This document shows positions 17,398-25,548 of a stretch of DNA of 51,451 nucleotides, piece after piece. Positions within the stretch are counted from its first letter, which is position 1, and each line of letters begins with the position of its first letter. The DNA comes from Eubacterium sp. (GTDB lineage Bacteria; Bacillota; Clostridia; Lachnospirales; Lachnospiraceae). The position numbers were made by a program, and so were the translations under genes. Under the pieces are notes generated by a model, which made no database searches, was not told the origin of the DNA, and saw nothing but the letters and a program-made list of their open reading frames with translations. The stretch covers positions 1-51,451 of the forward strand of contig JALEKC010000140.1 in assembly GCA_022769325.1 (NCBI GenBank), written 5' to 3'.

Positions 17398-17450
17398 ATC
17401 CCAGGTCTGTGATCACCAAGTTTGTAAGCCCCTTTTTACATTCTCTTTTC

Positions 17451-18188
17451 TCAAGCCCTGTCTTCCAATATCCTTCTGGCATTTTCCACACGTTCCGCTG
17501 TTGGCGGATCAATTCCTTCCAATTGGTATGGAATTCCTAGGTTTTCCCATTTGAAAACACCCAAAGTATGATAAGGAAGAACTTCTACTTTTTCCACGGT
17601 CTTCAATGTCTTGATAAAATCAGCCAGACGATGAAGATATTCATCCGTATCATTACGCTCAGGCACAAGGACATGGCGAATCCACATGGGTTGCCCCAGT
17701 TCTGACATTTGTCTTGCCATCTCCAATATATTTTTTCCGGTATGTCCCGTCAGGATTTTGTGTTGTTCCTCATCAATGTGCTTGATATCAAGCATTACAA
17801 GGTCCGTCACTTTCATAAGTTCCAGCCATTTTGAATAAAATGGTTCTTCCGTCGTAAATGGATTTCCACTGGTATCCAATGTCGTATGAATGCCCATTTC
17901 TTTTGCCTTTGTAAACAAGTCCAGAAGAAAGTCAATTTGCAATAACGGTTCTCCTCCACTGACAGTAATACCGCCCTCACTTCCCCAGTAAGGACGGTAT
18001 CTATTTGCAGTTTTTAACAATTCGGAAGCCGTATATTCCTTGCCTGCTTTTATATCCCAGGTGTCCGGATTGTGGCAAAATTGACATCTCATATGACAAC
18101 CACTAAGAAAAATAATATATCGCACACCCGGTCCGTCTGCAGAACCGAAACTTTCTAAAGAATGGACATAGCCGATTCTTTCTTCCAA
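17451..18188 (-). CDS. pflA: Pyruvate formate-lyase activating enzyme
   Basis: Radical SAM enzyme that installs the glycyl radical on pyruvate formate-lyase under anaerobic conditions. The [4Fe-4S] cysteines are in GCHMRCQFCHNPDTW (about residues 30-44), followed by SGGEPLLQ, which binds SAM. Length of 245 is normal for PflA. The start is TTG at 18188 with GGAGG 7 nt upstream. It lies 24 bp after pflB on the same strand, and the two are one operon. Unusually, about 330 nt with five hairpins separate its stop from the terminator. Confidence 0.96.
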   Translation of the reverse strand: MEERIGYVHSLESFGSADGPGVRYIIFLSGCHMRCQFCHNPDTWDIKAGKEYTASELLKTANRYRPYWGSEGGITVSGGEPLLQIDFLLDLFTKAKEMGIHTTLDTSGNPFTTEEPFYSKWLELMKVTDLVMLDIKHIDEEQHKILTGHTGKNILEMARQMSELGQPMWIRHVLVPERNDTDEYLHRLADFIKTLKTVEKVEVLPYHTLGVFKWENLGIPYQLEGIDPPTAERVENARRILEDRA

Positions 18189-18212
18189 AATAAAACCTCC
18201 AATATTTAAAAA

Positions 18213-20465
18213 TTATAATGATTCATGACAAGTTCTTGCAATAACATCCAACTGCTGCTCTCTTGTCAAATCGATGAATTTAACAGCATATCCGGATACA
18301 CGAATCGTAAAGTTTGCATACTCTTCTTTTTCCGGGTGCTCCATAGCATCAATTAATTTTTCTTTACCAAATACATTGACATTCAAATGATGTGCTCCCT
18401 GGTCAAAATAACCATCCATCACTTGTACTAAATTCTTAACACGTTCTTCATGAGTATTTCCTAAAGCTCCCGGATTGATGGTCTGGGTATTGGAGATACC
18501 ATCCAGAGCCTCTTCATATGGCAGTTTTGCCACGGAATTCAAAGAAGCAAGAAGACCGTTCTGTTCTGCGCCATAAGCCGGGTTCGCACCTGGTGACAAT
18601 GGCTCGCCTGCTTTTCTTCCGTCTGGAAGAGCTCCTGTCGCCTTACCATATACAACATTGGAAGTAATGGTAAGAATGGATGTGGTAGGCTCTGAATCAC
18701 GGTAAGTATGGCAGTTACGAAGTTTATTCATAAAGGTACGAAGAAGCCATACTGCAATCTCATCGGCACGGGAGTCATCATTTCCATAACGTGGGAAATC
18801 ACCCTCTACTTTGTAATCCACTGCCAAGCCGTCTTCATCACGGATTACGTTAACTTTTGCATATTTAATCGCTGACAGAGAATCCACTACATGAGAGAAA
18901 CCAGCGATACCGGTTGCAAAAGTACGTCTTACATCCGTATCAATCAAAGCCATCTGGGAAGCTTCATAATAATATTTATCATGCATATAGTGAATCAAAT
19001 TCAATGTTTCAACATAAGTCTGTGCCAACCATGTCATCATTTCTTCGTATTTTTCCATGACTTCATCATAGTCAAGCACATCCCCTGTAATTGGACGGTA
19101 TTTTGGGCCAACCTGTTCCTTGGTTTTTTCATCAATACCACCATTGATGGCATAAAGCAAACATTTTGCAAGATTTGCTCTGGCGCCAAAGAACTGAATT
19201 TCTTTTCCAGTTTCCGTTGCAGATACACAGCAACATACCGAATAATCATCTCCCCATACCGGCCGCATAACATCATCATTCTCATATTGCACGGAACTGG
19301 TCTCAATGGAAATATGAGACGCATACTTTTTAAATGCTTCCGGCAAATGTGAAGAGTACAATACAGTCAGGTTTGGTTCCGGAGAAGGTCCCATATTTTC
19401 AAGGGTATGCAGGAAACGGAAACAGGTCTTGGTTACCTGGGAACGTCCATCCATACCGATACCGGCAACATCCAACGTAGCCCAAACCGGGTCACCGGAG
19501 AACAGCTGGTTGTAAGATTCGATACGGGCAAATTTCACCATACGGAATTTCATCGTCATATGGTCCACAAGTTCCTGCGCTTCCTCCTCTGTCAAAGTAC
19601 CATTTGCGAGGTCTCTTTCAATATAAATATCCAAGAATGTAGAAACACGTCCAACACTCATAGCCGCACCATTCTGTGTCTTAATGGCAGCGAGATAACC
19701 AAAGTATACCCACTGGAATGCTTCTTTGGCATCCTTTGCCGGCTCTGAAATATCAAAGCCATAAGAAGCAGCCATTTCTTTCATTCCCTTCAGACATTTA
19801 ATCTGCTCAACGATTTCTTCACGGATGCGATAATCCTTACTTCTCATGCAGCGACGCTCACTTCCGGCAAAATCTTTTTCTTTCTCTTCAATCAAAGCAT
19901 CGATACCATACAACGCCACACGACGATAATCACCCACAATACGTCCACGTCCGTAAGTATCCGGAAGACCGGTCAAAATCTTATTGTGACGCATCCTTTT
20001 CATCTCGGGTGTGTACACTTCAAACACCGCATCACTGTGGGTTTTATGGTATTTGGTAAAAATATCATGCAATTTTTCACTTGGCTGATAACCATACATA
20101 GTACAGGACTGCTCAGCCATACGAATACCACCATAAGGCATAAAGGCGCGTTTCAATGGCTTATCCGTCTGTAAACCTACTACTTTTTCCAAATCTTTTA
20201 AATCATCACTAATATATCCAGGTCCGTAGGAAGTCAACGTGGAAACCACTTCGGTTTCCATATCCAGAACGCCGCCTTTTTTTCTCTCTTCTTTCTGCAG
20301 TTCCTGCAATTTGCCCCAAAGTTTATTGGTAGCCTCTGTTGGTCCTGCCAAAAAAGACTCATCTCCATCATAGGGTTTGTAATTGTTTTGGATGAAATCC
20401 CGTACATTAATTTCTTCTTTCCAAAGTCTGCCGGAAAATCCTTCCCATTGTTTAAACTCGTTCAT
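18213..20465 (-). CDS. pflB: Formate acetyltransferase (pyruvate formate-lyase)
   Basis: Cleaves pyruvate with CoA to acetyl-CoA and formate; key to anaerobic fermentation. The catalytic cysteine pair lies in [11 protein letters not shown], and the glycyl-radical loop near the C-terminus reads [18 protein letters not shown], where the Gly carries the radical. Size (751 residues from my start) is normal. The track start at 20489 lies before the RBS. GGAGG is 3 nt from an ATG at 20468 and 6 nt from ATG 20465, so I chose 20465, giving the usual [10 protein letters not shown] start. It is followed by pflA. A TATAAT lies 49 bp upstream, so the operon may be transcribed separately from fabZ. Confidence 0.97.
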   Translation of the reverse strand: MNEFKQWEGFSGRLWKEEINVRDFIQNNYKPYDGDESFLAGPTEATNKLWGKLQELQKEERKKGGVLDMETEVVSTLTSYGPGYISDDLKDLEKVVGLQTDKPLKRAFMPYGGIRMAEQSCTMYGYQPSEKLHDIFTKYHKTHSDAVFEVYTPEMKRMRHNKILTGLPDTYGRGRIVGDYRRVALYGIDALIEEKEKDFAGSERRCMRSKDYRIREEIVEQIKCLKGMKEMAASYGFDISEPAKDAKEAFQWVYFGYLAAIKTQNGAAMSVGRVSTFLDIYIERDLANGTLTEEEAQELVDHMTMKFRMVKFARIESYNQLFSGDPVWATLDVAGIGMDGRSQVTKTCFRFLHTLENMGPSPEPNLTVLYSSHLPEAFKKYASHISIETSSVQYENDDVMRPVWGDDYSVCCCVSATETGKEIQFFGARANLAKCLLYAINGGIDEKTKEQVGPKYRPITGDVLDYDEVMEKYEEMMTWLAQTYVETLNLIHYMHDKYYYEASQMALIDTDVRRTFATGIAGFSHVVDSLSAIKYAKVNVIRDEDGLAVDYKVEGDFPRYGNDDSRADEIAVWLLRTFMNKLRNCHTYRDSEPTTSILTITSNVVYGKATGALPDGRKAGEPLSPGANPAYGAEQNGLLASLNSVAKLPYEEALDGISNTQTINPGALGNTHEERVKNLVQVMDGYFDQGAHHLNVNVFGKEKLIDAMEHPEKEEYANFTIRVSGYAVKFIDLTREQQLDVIARTCHESL

Positions 20466-20513
20466 CATAGGCCTCCATCTTTTTCTCATAACAAGTTTGC
20501 TTTGATATCTTTC

Positions 20514-20519
20514 ATTATA
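20514..20519 (-). promoter_or_regulatory. Possible -10 box of pflBA
   Basis: A perfect TATAAT lies between fabZ and pflB. No good -35 is present at 17 bp, so the promoter may need an activator or the genes may be read from fabZ. Confidence 0.4.
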
Positions 20520-20531
20520 CCCAACTTGGCA

Positions 20532-20957
20532 CTATCCTATCATAAATTTAATTTCTGCTTCACAGGCAACTTTACCATCCACCGTAGCTACTGCTTTACC
20601 TACGCCCATGGGACCTTTGCATTTGATAATTTCAGTCTCCAGACGAAGACGGTCCCCCGGCACTACCTGTTTGCGAAATTTTGCCTTGTCAATGCCGCCA
20701 AAGAAAGCAAGTTTCCCTTTATTTTCAGGAAGACTAAGGACAGCTACGGCGCCAACCTGTGCCAGTGCCTCTACAATCAAAACTCCCGGCATAACCGGCT
20801 GCTGTGGAAAATGCCCCTGGAAAAAGGGTTCGTTTACGGTGACATTCTTATAGCCAACTGCTTTTACTCCAGGTTCCATTTCCTCAATACAATCAACAAG
20901 CAAAAATGGATAACGATGTGGTATAATTTCTTTGATACCATTTACGTCTAACAACAT
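20532..20957 (-). CDS. fabZ: 3-hydroxyacyl-ACP dehydratase
   Basis: Dehydrates beta-hydroxyacyl-ACP in fatty acid elongation. The hot-dog fold signature with catalytic His and Glu is clear: [24 protein letters not shown] (about 49-72). The [12 protein letters not shown]-terminal motif is present. I place the start at ATG 20957 (141 residues) because GGAGG lies 8 nt upstream, and because a good promoter would initiate near 20969, downstream of the track start at 20972. A terminator-like hairpin and this promoter separate it from fabF, so it can be expressed independently of the other fab genes. Confidence 0.94.
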   Translation of the reverse strand: MLLDVNGIKEIIPHRYPFLLVDCIEEMEPGVKAVGYKNVTVNEPFFQGHFPQQPVMPGVLIVEALAQVGAVAVLSLPENKGKLAFFGGIDKAKFRKQVVPGDRLRLETEIIKCKGPMGVGKAVATVDGKVACEAEIKFMIG

Positions 20958-20975
20958 ATCTTTGTCCTCCATATC

Positions 20976-21004
20976 TGTATAACATATTTTTTTGTTTCTT
21001 TCAA
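20976..21004 (-). promoter_or_regulatory. Sigma-A promoter of fabZ
   Basis: TTGAAA (20999-21004) and TATACA (20976-20981) with 17-bp spacing. The predicted transcript would have a leader of only about 12 nt. Confidence 0.68.
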
Positions 21005-21027
21005 GTGGAAAATCTATCCTGAAAACG

Positions 21028-21066
21028 CGAGAAGTATTCTGCTATGATACTTCTCGCATTTTTTGA
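21028..21066. terminator. Terminator-like hairpin between fabF and fabZ
   Basis: GCGAGAAGTAT and its perfect 11-bp complement form a stem with a 9-nt loop. T-tracts flank it on both strands (six T on plus, GTTTTC on minus). It probably reduces read-through from fabF into fabZ. Confidence 0.65.
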
Positions 21067-21097
21067 TAAGATTCGTCATTTTAATAACGATATATAA

Positions 21098-22336
21098 CTA
21101 ATCATTAAATTTTTTGAAAATCAAAGATGCATTGTGTCCGCCAAATCCAAGAGAGTTACTAAGAACAGTATTTACTTCCATATCAATTCCCTGATCTTTC
21201 ACACAATCCAAATCACATTCCGGATCCTGGTTAGTCAAACCAGCGTTCATATGTACATAACTATCCTGGATGGATTTGATACAAGCGATGGACTCAACAC
21301 CACCGGCAGCACCAAGCAAATGACCTACCATAGATTTGGTAGAACTAATTTTACAATTGTAAGCTTCATCCCCCATAGCAAGTTTAATCGCTCTTGTCTC
21401 AAACATATCATTCATGTGTGTACTGGTTCCATGAGCGTTGATATAATCGATTTCTTCCGGTTTCACGTTAGCATCTTTCATAGCAAATTCAATCGCTTTT
21501 GCTGCTCCGCTTCCATCTTCTGCCGGTGAAGTGATATGATAAGCATCATTGGTAGCACCATATCCAATAATTTCAGCATAAATTTTTGCACCACGTTTTT
21601 TTGCATGCTCCAATTCTTCCATCACAAGAACGCCGGCACCTTCACCCATAACAAAACCATTGCGGTCTACATCAAATGGGATGGATGCTTTTTTAGGGTC
21701 TGTAGACAGAGACAATGCTGTCATACTGGTAAATCCGGCAACACCAAGCTCTGTAATTGCAGCCTCAGCACCTCCAGCCAGCATAACATCTGCTTCTCCA
21801 TACTGAATCGAACGGAAAGCCTCTCCAATGTTGTGATTTCCTGTAGCACAAGCAGTCACAATATTGATATTCTTTCCTTTCAATCCCAACTGAATGGCAA
21901 CATTTCCTGCCGCAATATTGGAAATCAACATCGGAATCATCAATGGAGAAACACGGCTTGGTCCCTTATCCACTAATTTTTTATACTCACGCTCCATGCA
22001 CTGGAGACTTCCGATACCACATCCAACACTGACACCAACCATGAATGGATCTTCTTTTTCCATATCCAATTCACTGTCCTCCATCGCCTGTTTGGAAGCA
22101 GCTACTGCAAACTGGGCAAAACGTTCCATACGACGTGCAGATTTGGGATCCATATACTCTTTGGGTTCAAAATCTTTTACCTCAGCTGCCAATTTTGCCT
22201 TATAATCTGTGGTATCAATCTGGGTAATAGGTCCAATGCCAACAACACCTTTTTTAATGTTGTCCCAAAATTCCTCCACATTGTTTCCAATTGGAGTAAT
22301 TGCGCCCATTCCTGTGATAACTACTCTTCTACTCAT
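21098..22336 (-). CDS. fabF: 3-oxoacyl-ACP synthase II
   Basis: Condensing enzyme that elongates acyl-ACP with malonyl-ACP. The catalytic Cys is in NIVTACATGNHNIGEA (about 163), and the His residues are in NAHGTSTHMND and KSMVGHLLGAAGG. Length of 412 is standard. RBS AGGAGG precedes the ATG. It is the last gene of the acpP-fabD-fabG-fabF run, before a hairpin and the separately promoted fabZ. Confidence 0.97.
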   Translation of the reverse strand: MSRRVVITGMGAITPIGNNVEEFWDNIKKGVVGIGPITQIDTTDYKAKLAAEVKDFEPKEYMDPKSARRMERFAQFAVAASKQAMEDSELDMEKEDPFMVGVSVGCGIGSLQCMEREYKKLVDKGPSRVSPLMIPMLISNIAAGNVAIQLGLKGKNINIVTACATGNHNIGEAFRSIQYGEADVMLAGGAEAAITELGVAGFTSMTALSLSTDPKKASIPFDVDRNGFVMGEGAGVLVMEELEHAKKRGAKIYAEIIGYGATNDAYHITSPAEDGSGAAKAIEFAMKDANVKPEEIDYINAHGTSTHMNDMFETRAIKLAMGDEAYNCKISSTKSMVGHLLGAAGGVESIACIKSIQDSYVHMNAGLTNQDPECDLDCVKDQGIDMEVNTVLSNSLGFGGHNASLIFKKFND

Positions 22337-22362
22337 GAAAAAATCCTCCTAAATCAATAATC

Positions 22363-23106
22363 CTACATGGCAATGCCGCCATCCACACAAATCACCTGGC
22401 CGGTAATATACTTGGCTTTATCCGAAGCCAAAAATACGACGGTCTCTGCAATATCTTCTACTTCGCCAAAATGTCCCAACGGAATGGTAGCTACAGCTGA
22501 CTCTTTTACGGAATCCGAAAGAACATCTGTCATCTCCGTTGCTATAAATCCAGGAGCCACAGCATTTACCGTAATGTTACGGGAAGCCAGTTCTTTGGCA
22601 GCCGCTTTGGTCAATCCGATAACGCCGGCCTTGGAGGCAGAATAATTGGCCTGTCCCATATTTCCGGTGACGCCGGATACCGACGCAATATTGATGATGC
22701 GTCCCTGACGCTGTTTCATCATAGGACGTGTCACAAATTTCACACCGTGGAACGTACCGGCAAGATTGGTCTGAATCACGCTTTGGAATTCGTCCTCGGA
22801 CATTTTCATCATAAGATTGTCCTTGGTAATTCCTGCATTATTAACAAGAATATCAATCTTTCCATACTCTTTTACTACGCCTGCATAAAACTCTTTTGCA
22901 GCCTCAAAATCGCTGACATTACACTGAATTGCTACTGCATTTCCGCCAGCCTGTTCAATGGTATTTACCACTTCTTCTGCACGCTCTTTTGAGCCATTAT
23001 AGTTGACAACAACCATAGCGCCTTCTCTTGCCAATGCAAGGGCAATACCGCGTCCGATCCCACGTCCGGCTCCTGTCACTACGGCAATCTTATTTTCTAA
23101 TAACAT
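22363..23106 (-). CDS. fabG: 3-oxoacyl-ACP reductase
   Basis: NADPH-dependent short-chain dehydrogenase that reduces 3-oxoacyl-ACP. The cofactor motif [12 protein letters not shown] (about 11-22), NNAG (about 88-91) and the catalytic Ser-Tyr-Lys set ([20 protein letters not shown]) are all present. Length of 247 is typical. It sits between fabD and fabF with short gaps, as in most Clostridia fab operons. Confidence 0.96.
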   Translation of the reverse strand: MLLENKIAVVTGAGRGIGRGIALALAREGAMVVVNYNGSKERAEEVVNTIEQAGGNAVAIQCNVSDFEAAKEFYAGVVKEYGKIDILVNNAGITKDNLMMKMSEDEFQSVIQTNLAGTFHGVKFVTRPMMKQRQGRIINIASVSGVTGNMGQANYSASKAGVIGLTKAAAKELASRNITVNAVAPGFIATEMTDVLSDSVKESAVATIPLGHFGEVEDIAETVVFLASDKAKYITGQVICVDGGIAM

Positions 23107-23119
23107 AAGGTTTCCTTTC

Positions 23120-24052
23120 TTAACTAAGTGCTTCTACAACTGCTTCTAATTCTTCCATGGTTCCAACACTATATGTAGTCAGTTCTTTTCCAATGGCTTT
23201 TCCAATTTTTTTATTAAAACCGGCAAGGGTTCTGCCCGGTCCCAATTCAATAAATGTATCCACTCCGTCTGCCACCATAGCTTCCACTGACTGCTGCCAG
23301 CGCACTGACGAAGATACCTGTTTTACAAGTAAGGACTCAATTTCGCTTTCATCCGTCACATAAGAAGCTGTAACATTGGTTACATATGGAATCTGTGGCT
23401 TCTTAAATTCGATGGTATCCAAAACTTTTTCCAGTTTGTCTCCGGCTCCTTTTAATAAATCTGAGTGAAATGGTCCGCTGACATTGAGCATCACCGTACG
23501 TCTTGCTCCGGCTTCCTTACACTTTTCAGCCCCCAGTTCCACCGACTCTTTCTTTCCGGAAATGGCAATCTGTCCGGGACAATTATAATTTGCCACCTGA
23601 ACTTCAGGAATGTCCGCAATGGCCGTTTCAATCTCACTGCTCTCAAGGCCCATAATAGCAGCCATACCACCGACTCCTGCCGGTACCTCTTCCTGCATAT
23701 AAATGCCTCGTTTGCGAACGGCCTTTGCCGCATCAATATAATTCATGGAATCAGCCGCCACAAGGGCACAATATTCACCAAGACTAAGTCCTGCTGCCAC
23801 ATCCGGCTGAATTCCTCTTTCTTTTAAAACTTCCATGGTTGCCACACTTGTAGTCAGCAAACAAACCTGTGTATATTCGGTAATATTGATATCCTCATTT
23901 TCTTCAAAACATAAGGCTTTTAAGTCCAAATCAACCGCTTCACTGGCCTTATCAAAAATCTCTTTGGCAATCGGAGAAATCTCATAAAACTCTTTTCCCA
24001 TTCCAACTTTCTGGGCACCTTGTCCCGGAAAAATAAATGCAATCTTACCCAT
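23120..24052 (-). CDS. fabD: Malonyl-CoA:ACP transacylase
   Basis: Loads malonyl groups onto acyl carrier protein. Motifs are [12 protein letters not shown] near the N-terminus, the nucleophile [11 protein letters not shown] (Ser at about 90), and GPFHSDLL with the catalytic His. I use ATG 24052 with GGAGG 5 nt upstream rather than the track start at 24064, which lies before that site (310 residues). A long imperfect hairpin fills the gap between acpP and this gene, where many relatives carry fabK. Confidence 0.95.
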   Translation of the reverse strand: MGKIAFIFPGQGAQKVGMGKEFYEISPIAKEIFDKASEAVDLDLKALCFEENEDINITEYTQVCLLTTSVATMEVLKERGIQPDVAAGLSLGEYCALVAADSMNYIDAAKAVRKRGIYMQEEVPAGVGGMAAIMGLESSEIETAIADIPEVQVANYNCPGQIAISGKKESVELGAEKCKEAGARRTVMLNVSGPFHSDLLKGAGDKLEKVLDTIEFKKPQIPYVTNVTASYVTDESEIESLLVKQVSSSVRWQQSVEAMVADGVDTFIELGPGRTLAGFNKKIGKAIGKELTTYSVGTMEELEAVVEALS

Positions 24053-24144
24053 CTTGTCCTCCATTCTGTATTGCTATAACAAAACAACACAACTTTAACA
24101 CCAGGAGCCTCTTGCTACTGATGATATTATTAGGTCCATATTTT

Positions 24145-24206
24145 GAAATGGTGGTTGTTAGTTTCGTCGTAAATAATCTCTGACAAAACCAGCAACCACA
24201 CCATTC
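24145..24206 (-). other. Long stem-loop in the acpP-fabD gap
   Basis: Arms 24145-24168 and 24182-24206 pair over about 22 positions around a 13-nt loop. Two of the non-Watson-Crick positions become G-U pairs only on the minus strand, so the structure is more stable in the fab transcript. It lacks a T-tract and is not a terminator; it may be an mRNA processing or stability site. Confidence 0.6.
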
Positions 24207-24241
24207 AACTTTGTTAGTCACAGTATTTTGGATGTAATTGA

Positions 24242-24472
24242 TTATTCTACTCCTTTTTCTTTGAGGAAGTTAATTACATCACCAACAGTATTAATGCTTT
24301 CCAAATCATCGGTAGGAATCTCTACATCATACTCTTCTTCCAGAGCCATAATTAATTCGTAAAGGTCCAATGAATCTGCTCCCAAATCATCTTTGAAAGA
24401 AGATGCTTCTGTGATGCTGTCTGCATCAACGCTCAACTGATCTGCGATAAGTTCCTGCATTTTTTCTAACAT
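24242..24472 (-). CDS. acpP: Acyl carrier protein
   Basis: Carries growing acyl chains on a phosphopantetheine arm. The attachment Ser is in [19 protein letters not shown] (canonical DSL motif). The acidic, four-helix protein of 76 residues is the normal length. The track ORF begins at 24532, but AAGGAG lies 8 nt before ATG 24472 and the resulting [13 protein letters not shown] start is standard. It leads the fab operon from a near-consensus promoter with a leader of about 85 nt that contains a palindrome at its start. Confidence 0.97.
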   Translation of the reverse strand: MLEKMQELIADQLSVDADSITEASSFKDDLGADSLDLYELIMALEEEYDVEIPTDDLESINTVGDVINFLKEKGVE

Positions 24473-24540
24473 GACTATTTCTCCTTTTTTCTCTCCCTCT
24501 GAAATTGCTCCCAGGGGGATTATTAATTTCAATTCTTTTA

Positions 24541-24554
24541 CTCAATCACTTGAG
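24541..24554. promoter_or_regulatory. Candidate operator at the fab promoter
   Basis: The inverted repeat CTCAA-N4-TTGAG lies a few bases downstream of the expected transcription start of the acpP operon. A repressor of the FabT/FapR sort could act here, but the sequence does not match a consensus I can state with confidence. Confidence 0.4.
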
Positions 24555-24563
24555 ATATTCAGT

Positions 24564-24592
24564 ATTTTATCCTATCTCATGCAAATTGTCAA
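24564..24592 (-). promoter_or_regulatory. Sigma-A promoter of acpP-fabDGF
   Basis: TTGACA (24587-24592) and TAAAAT (24564-24569), spacing 17 bp, with a short palindrome immediately downstream. Confidence 0.82.
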
Positions 24593-24607
24593 GTTTTCTC
24601 ATACAAA

Positions 24608-24916
24608 TTACAACATCATTCCTACAATAAGAATGACAATCATCAAAATCGCAACTCCAAAATAAATAAATGTAAATAATTTTTTCTCGGGGAAAAAGCG
24701 AATACCACTAATCACAAATAATACGGCCAACAATGCGAGGTCCACAGTATTGGTGGTAAAAATAGACATAATATCATTCAGTCCCATAAATGCGAATATA
24801 ATAATAACGGCAGACAAACTTATCTGTAAAAAACGAAGCACCCTCTGCCAAAGTGCCGTATCTTTTATCCATTCCTGAACACTTTCTTTGATTTCCTTTT
24901 GCTCGTCAACCACCAT
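24608..24916 (-). CDS. Small membrane protein, unknown function
   Basis: A 102-residue protein with a hydrophilic N-terminus (MVVDEQKEIKESVQEWIKDT) and three hydrophobic segments: LQISLSAVIIIFAFMGL, TVDLALLAVLFVISGI and FTFIYFGVAILMIVILIVGMML. The RBS GGGAG lies 6 nt before the ATG, so translation is credible. It ends just before the fab promoter and starts in a region free of other genes. I do not recognise the family. A membrane role next to fatty-acid genes is suggestive but unproven. Confidence 0.65.
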   Translation of the reverse strand: MVVDEQKEIKESVQEWIKDTALWQRVLRFLQISLSAVIIIFAFMGLNDIMSIFTTNTVDLALLAVLFVISGIRFFPEKKLFTFIYFGVAILMIVILIVGMML

Positions 24917-25095
24917 CGTCTTCTCCCTTCTATAACATTCAACTCTATCACGCTAATCCTTTTTCATTTTTCAATCCACGCATTTATTATATAAGATTTG
25001 TTTGTAAAATGGAATTATCACACTCAAAAACTTTTATAAAGAAAAGGTAAACAACATTTTACAAACACTTTATTTTGCGCTCATGACATGCAAAA

Positions 25096-25138
25096 CAAAA
25101 AGGACAACAGATGGCTGAAACATCTATTGTCCTTTTTG
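25096..25138 (-). terminator. Terminator of the tRNA-Thr transcript
   Basis: Arms CAAAAAGGACAACAGATG and CATCTATTGTCCTTTTTG pair nearly perfectly with a short loop. The T-rich end on the minus strand follows tRNA-Thr closely. Confidence 0.82.
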
Positions 25139-25145
25139 TTTTTTA

Positions 25146-25218
25146 AGCTTCGAAAGGGACTTGAACCCTCGACCCCTTCATTACGAGTGAAGTGCTCTAC
25201 CAACTGAGCTATCGAAGC
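25146..25218 (-). tRNA. tRNA-Thr (anticodon CGT)
   Basis: A full cloverleaf is readable on the minus strand. The acceptor stem is GCTTCGA/TCGAAGC, the D-loop is AGCTCAGTTGGTAGAGC, and the anticodon stem CTTCA/TGAAG holds loop CTCGTAA. The T-arm contains GGTTCAAGTCC. The anticodon CGT reads ACG. CCA is not encoded. Confidence 0.96.
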
Positions 25219-25239
25219 AAAAAATCATCAACGAAATAA

Positions 25240-25268
25240 AGTATACATGGTATGAGCACTTTTGTCAA
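25240..25268 (-). promoter_or_regulatory. Sigma-A promoter of tRNA-Thr
   Basis: Consensus TTGACA (25263-25268) and TATACT (25240-25245) with 17-bp spacing in the gap between the two tRNAs, so tRNA-Thr has its own promoter. Confidence 0.85.
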
Positions 25269-25337
25269 TCCTTTTTTTAAACCATCTTTTTCATATATGC
25301 AAAGTCATTTGCAAAAGCCTCTCACAAAAATAAAAAG

Positions 25338-25411
25338 TCGGAGCAACAGGATTTGAACCTGCGACCTCACGGCCCCCAGCCGTGCGCGCTACCAAACTAC
25401 GCCATGCTCCG
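25338..25411 (-). tRNA. tRNA-Pro (anticodon GGG)
   Basis: Acceptor stem CGGAGCA/TGCTCCG with discriminator A. Anticodon stem CACGG/CCGTG holds loop CTGGGGG, so the anticodon is GGG. The T-arm has GGTTCAAATCC. CCA is not encoded. The track ORF 25291-25506 runs across this gene and is spurious. Confidence 0.96.
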
Positions 25412-25420
25412 ATATATTCT

Positions 25421-25449
25421 ATTGTATTAAATATCAACCAAAAATACAA
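25421..25449 (-). promoter_or_regulatory. Probable promoter of tRNA-Pro
   Basis: TTGTAT (25444-25449) and TACAAT (25421-25426) with 17-bp spacing, 9 bp before the tRNA. Confidence 0.5.
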
Positions 25450-25483
25450 CACTTTTTTTATATTTTTTTCTTTCGCCCCATAC

Positions 25484-25525
25484 AATCTCCAAACCGGGCA
25501 GTTCACTTACCGCAGTTTGGAGATT
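25484..25525. other. Perfect 11-bp hairpin after htpG
   Basis: AATCTCCAAAC and GTTTGGAGATT pair perfectly around a 20-nt loop, 24 bp beyond the htpG stop. No T-tract follows on the minus strand. Possible transcript 3' end or stability structure. Confidence 0.5.
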
Positions 25526-25548
25526 TGCACATTGTTTGGGGAATACTC

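Larger units (their letters stand above)
16787..17450. other. Gene-free intergenic region (664 bp)
   Basis: The only stretch over 300 bp without a gene. From left to right it holds the exporter promoter with two operators, an A/T tract, a structured GC-richer block (16927-17081), a terminator (17084-17118), and a five-unit hairpin array (17143-17397) following pflA. ORFs in the track across it (e.g. 16824-17102, 17062-17343, 17225-17512) show no protein family features and are produced by the 54-bp period being a multiple of three. Confidence 0.85.

Noticed and set aside
17062-17512. Repeat proteins on both strands (track ORFs 17062-17343 and 17225-17512)
   Set aside because: The 18-residue periodicity follows from the 54-bp DNA period. 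One unit is 53 bp and breaks the frame; there is no RBS or recognisable domain.
20466-20531. Terminator between fabZ and pflB
   Set aside because: No hairpin with a T-tract was found; the two units may be partly co-transcribed.
25291-25506. 71-residue ORF in the track
   Set aside because: It runs straight through tRNA-Pro and its promoter.
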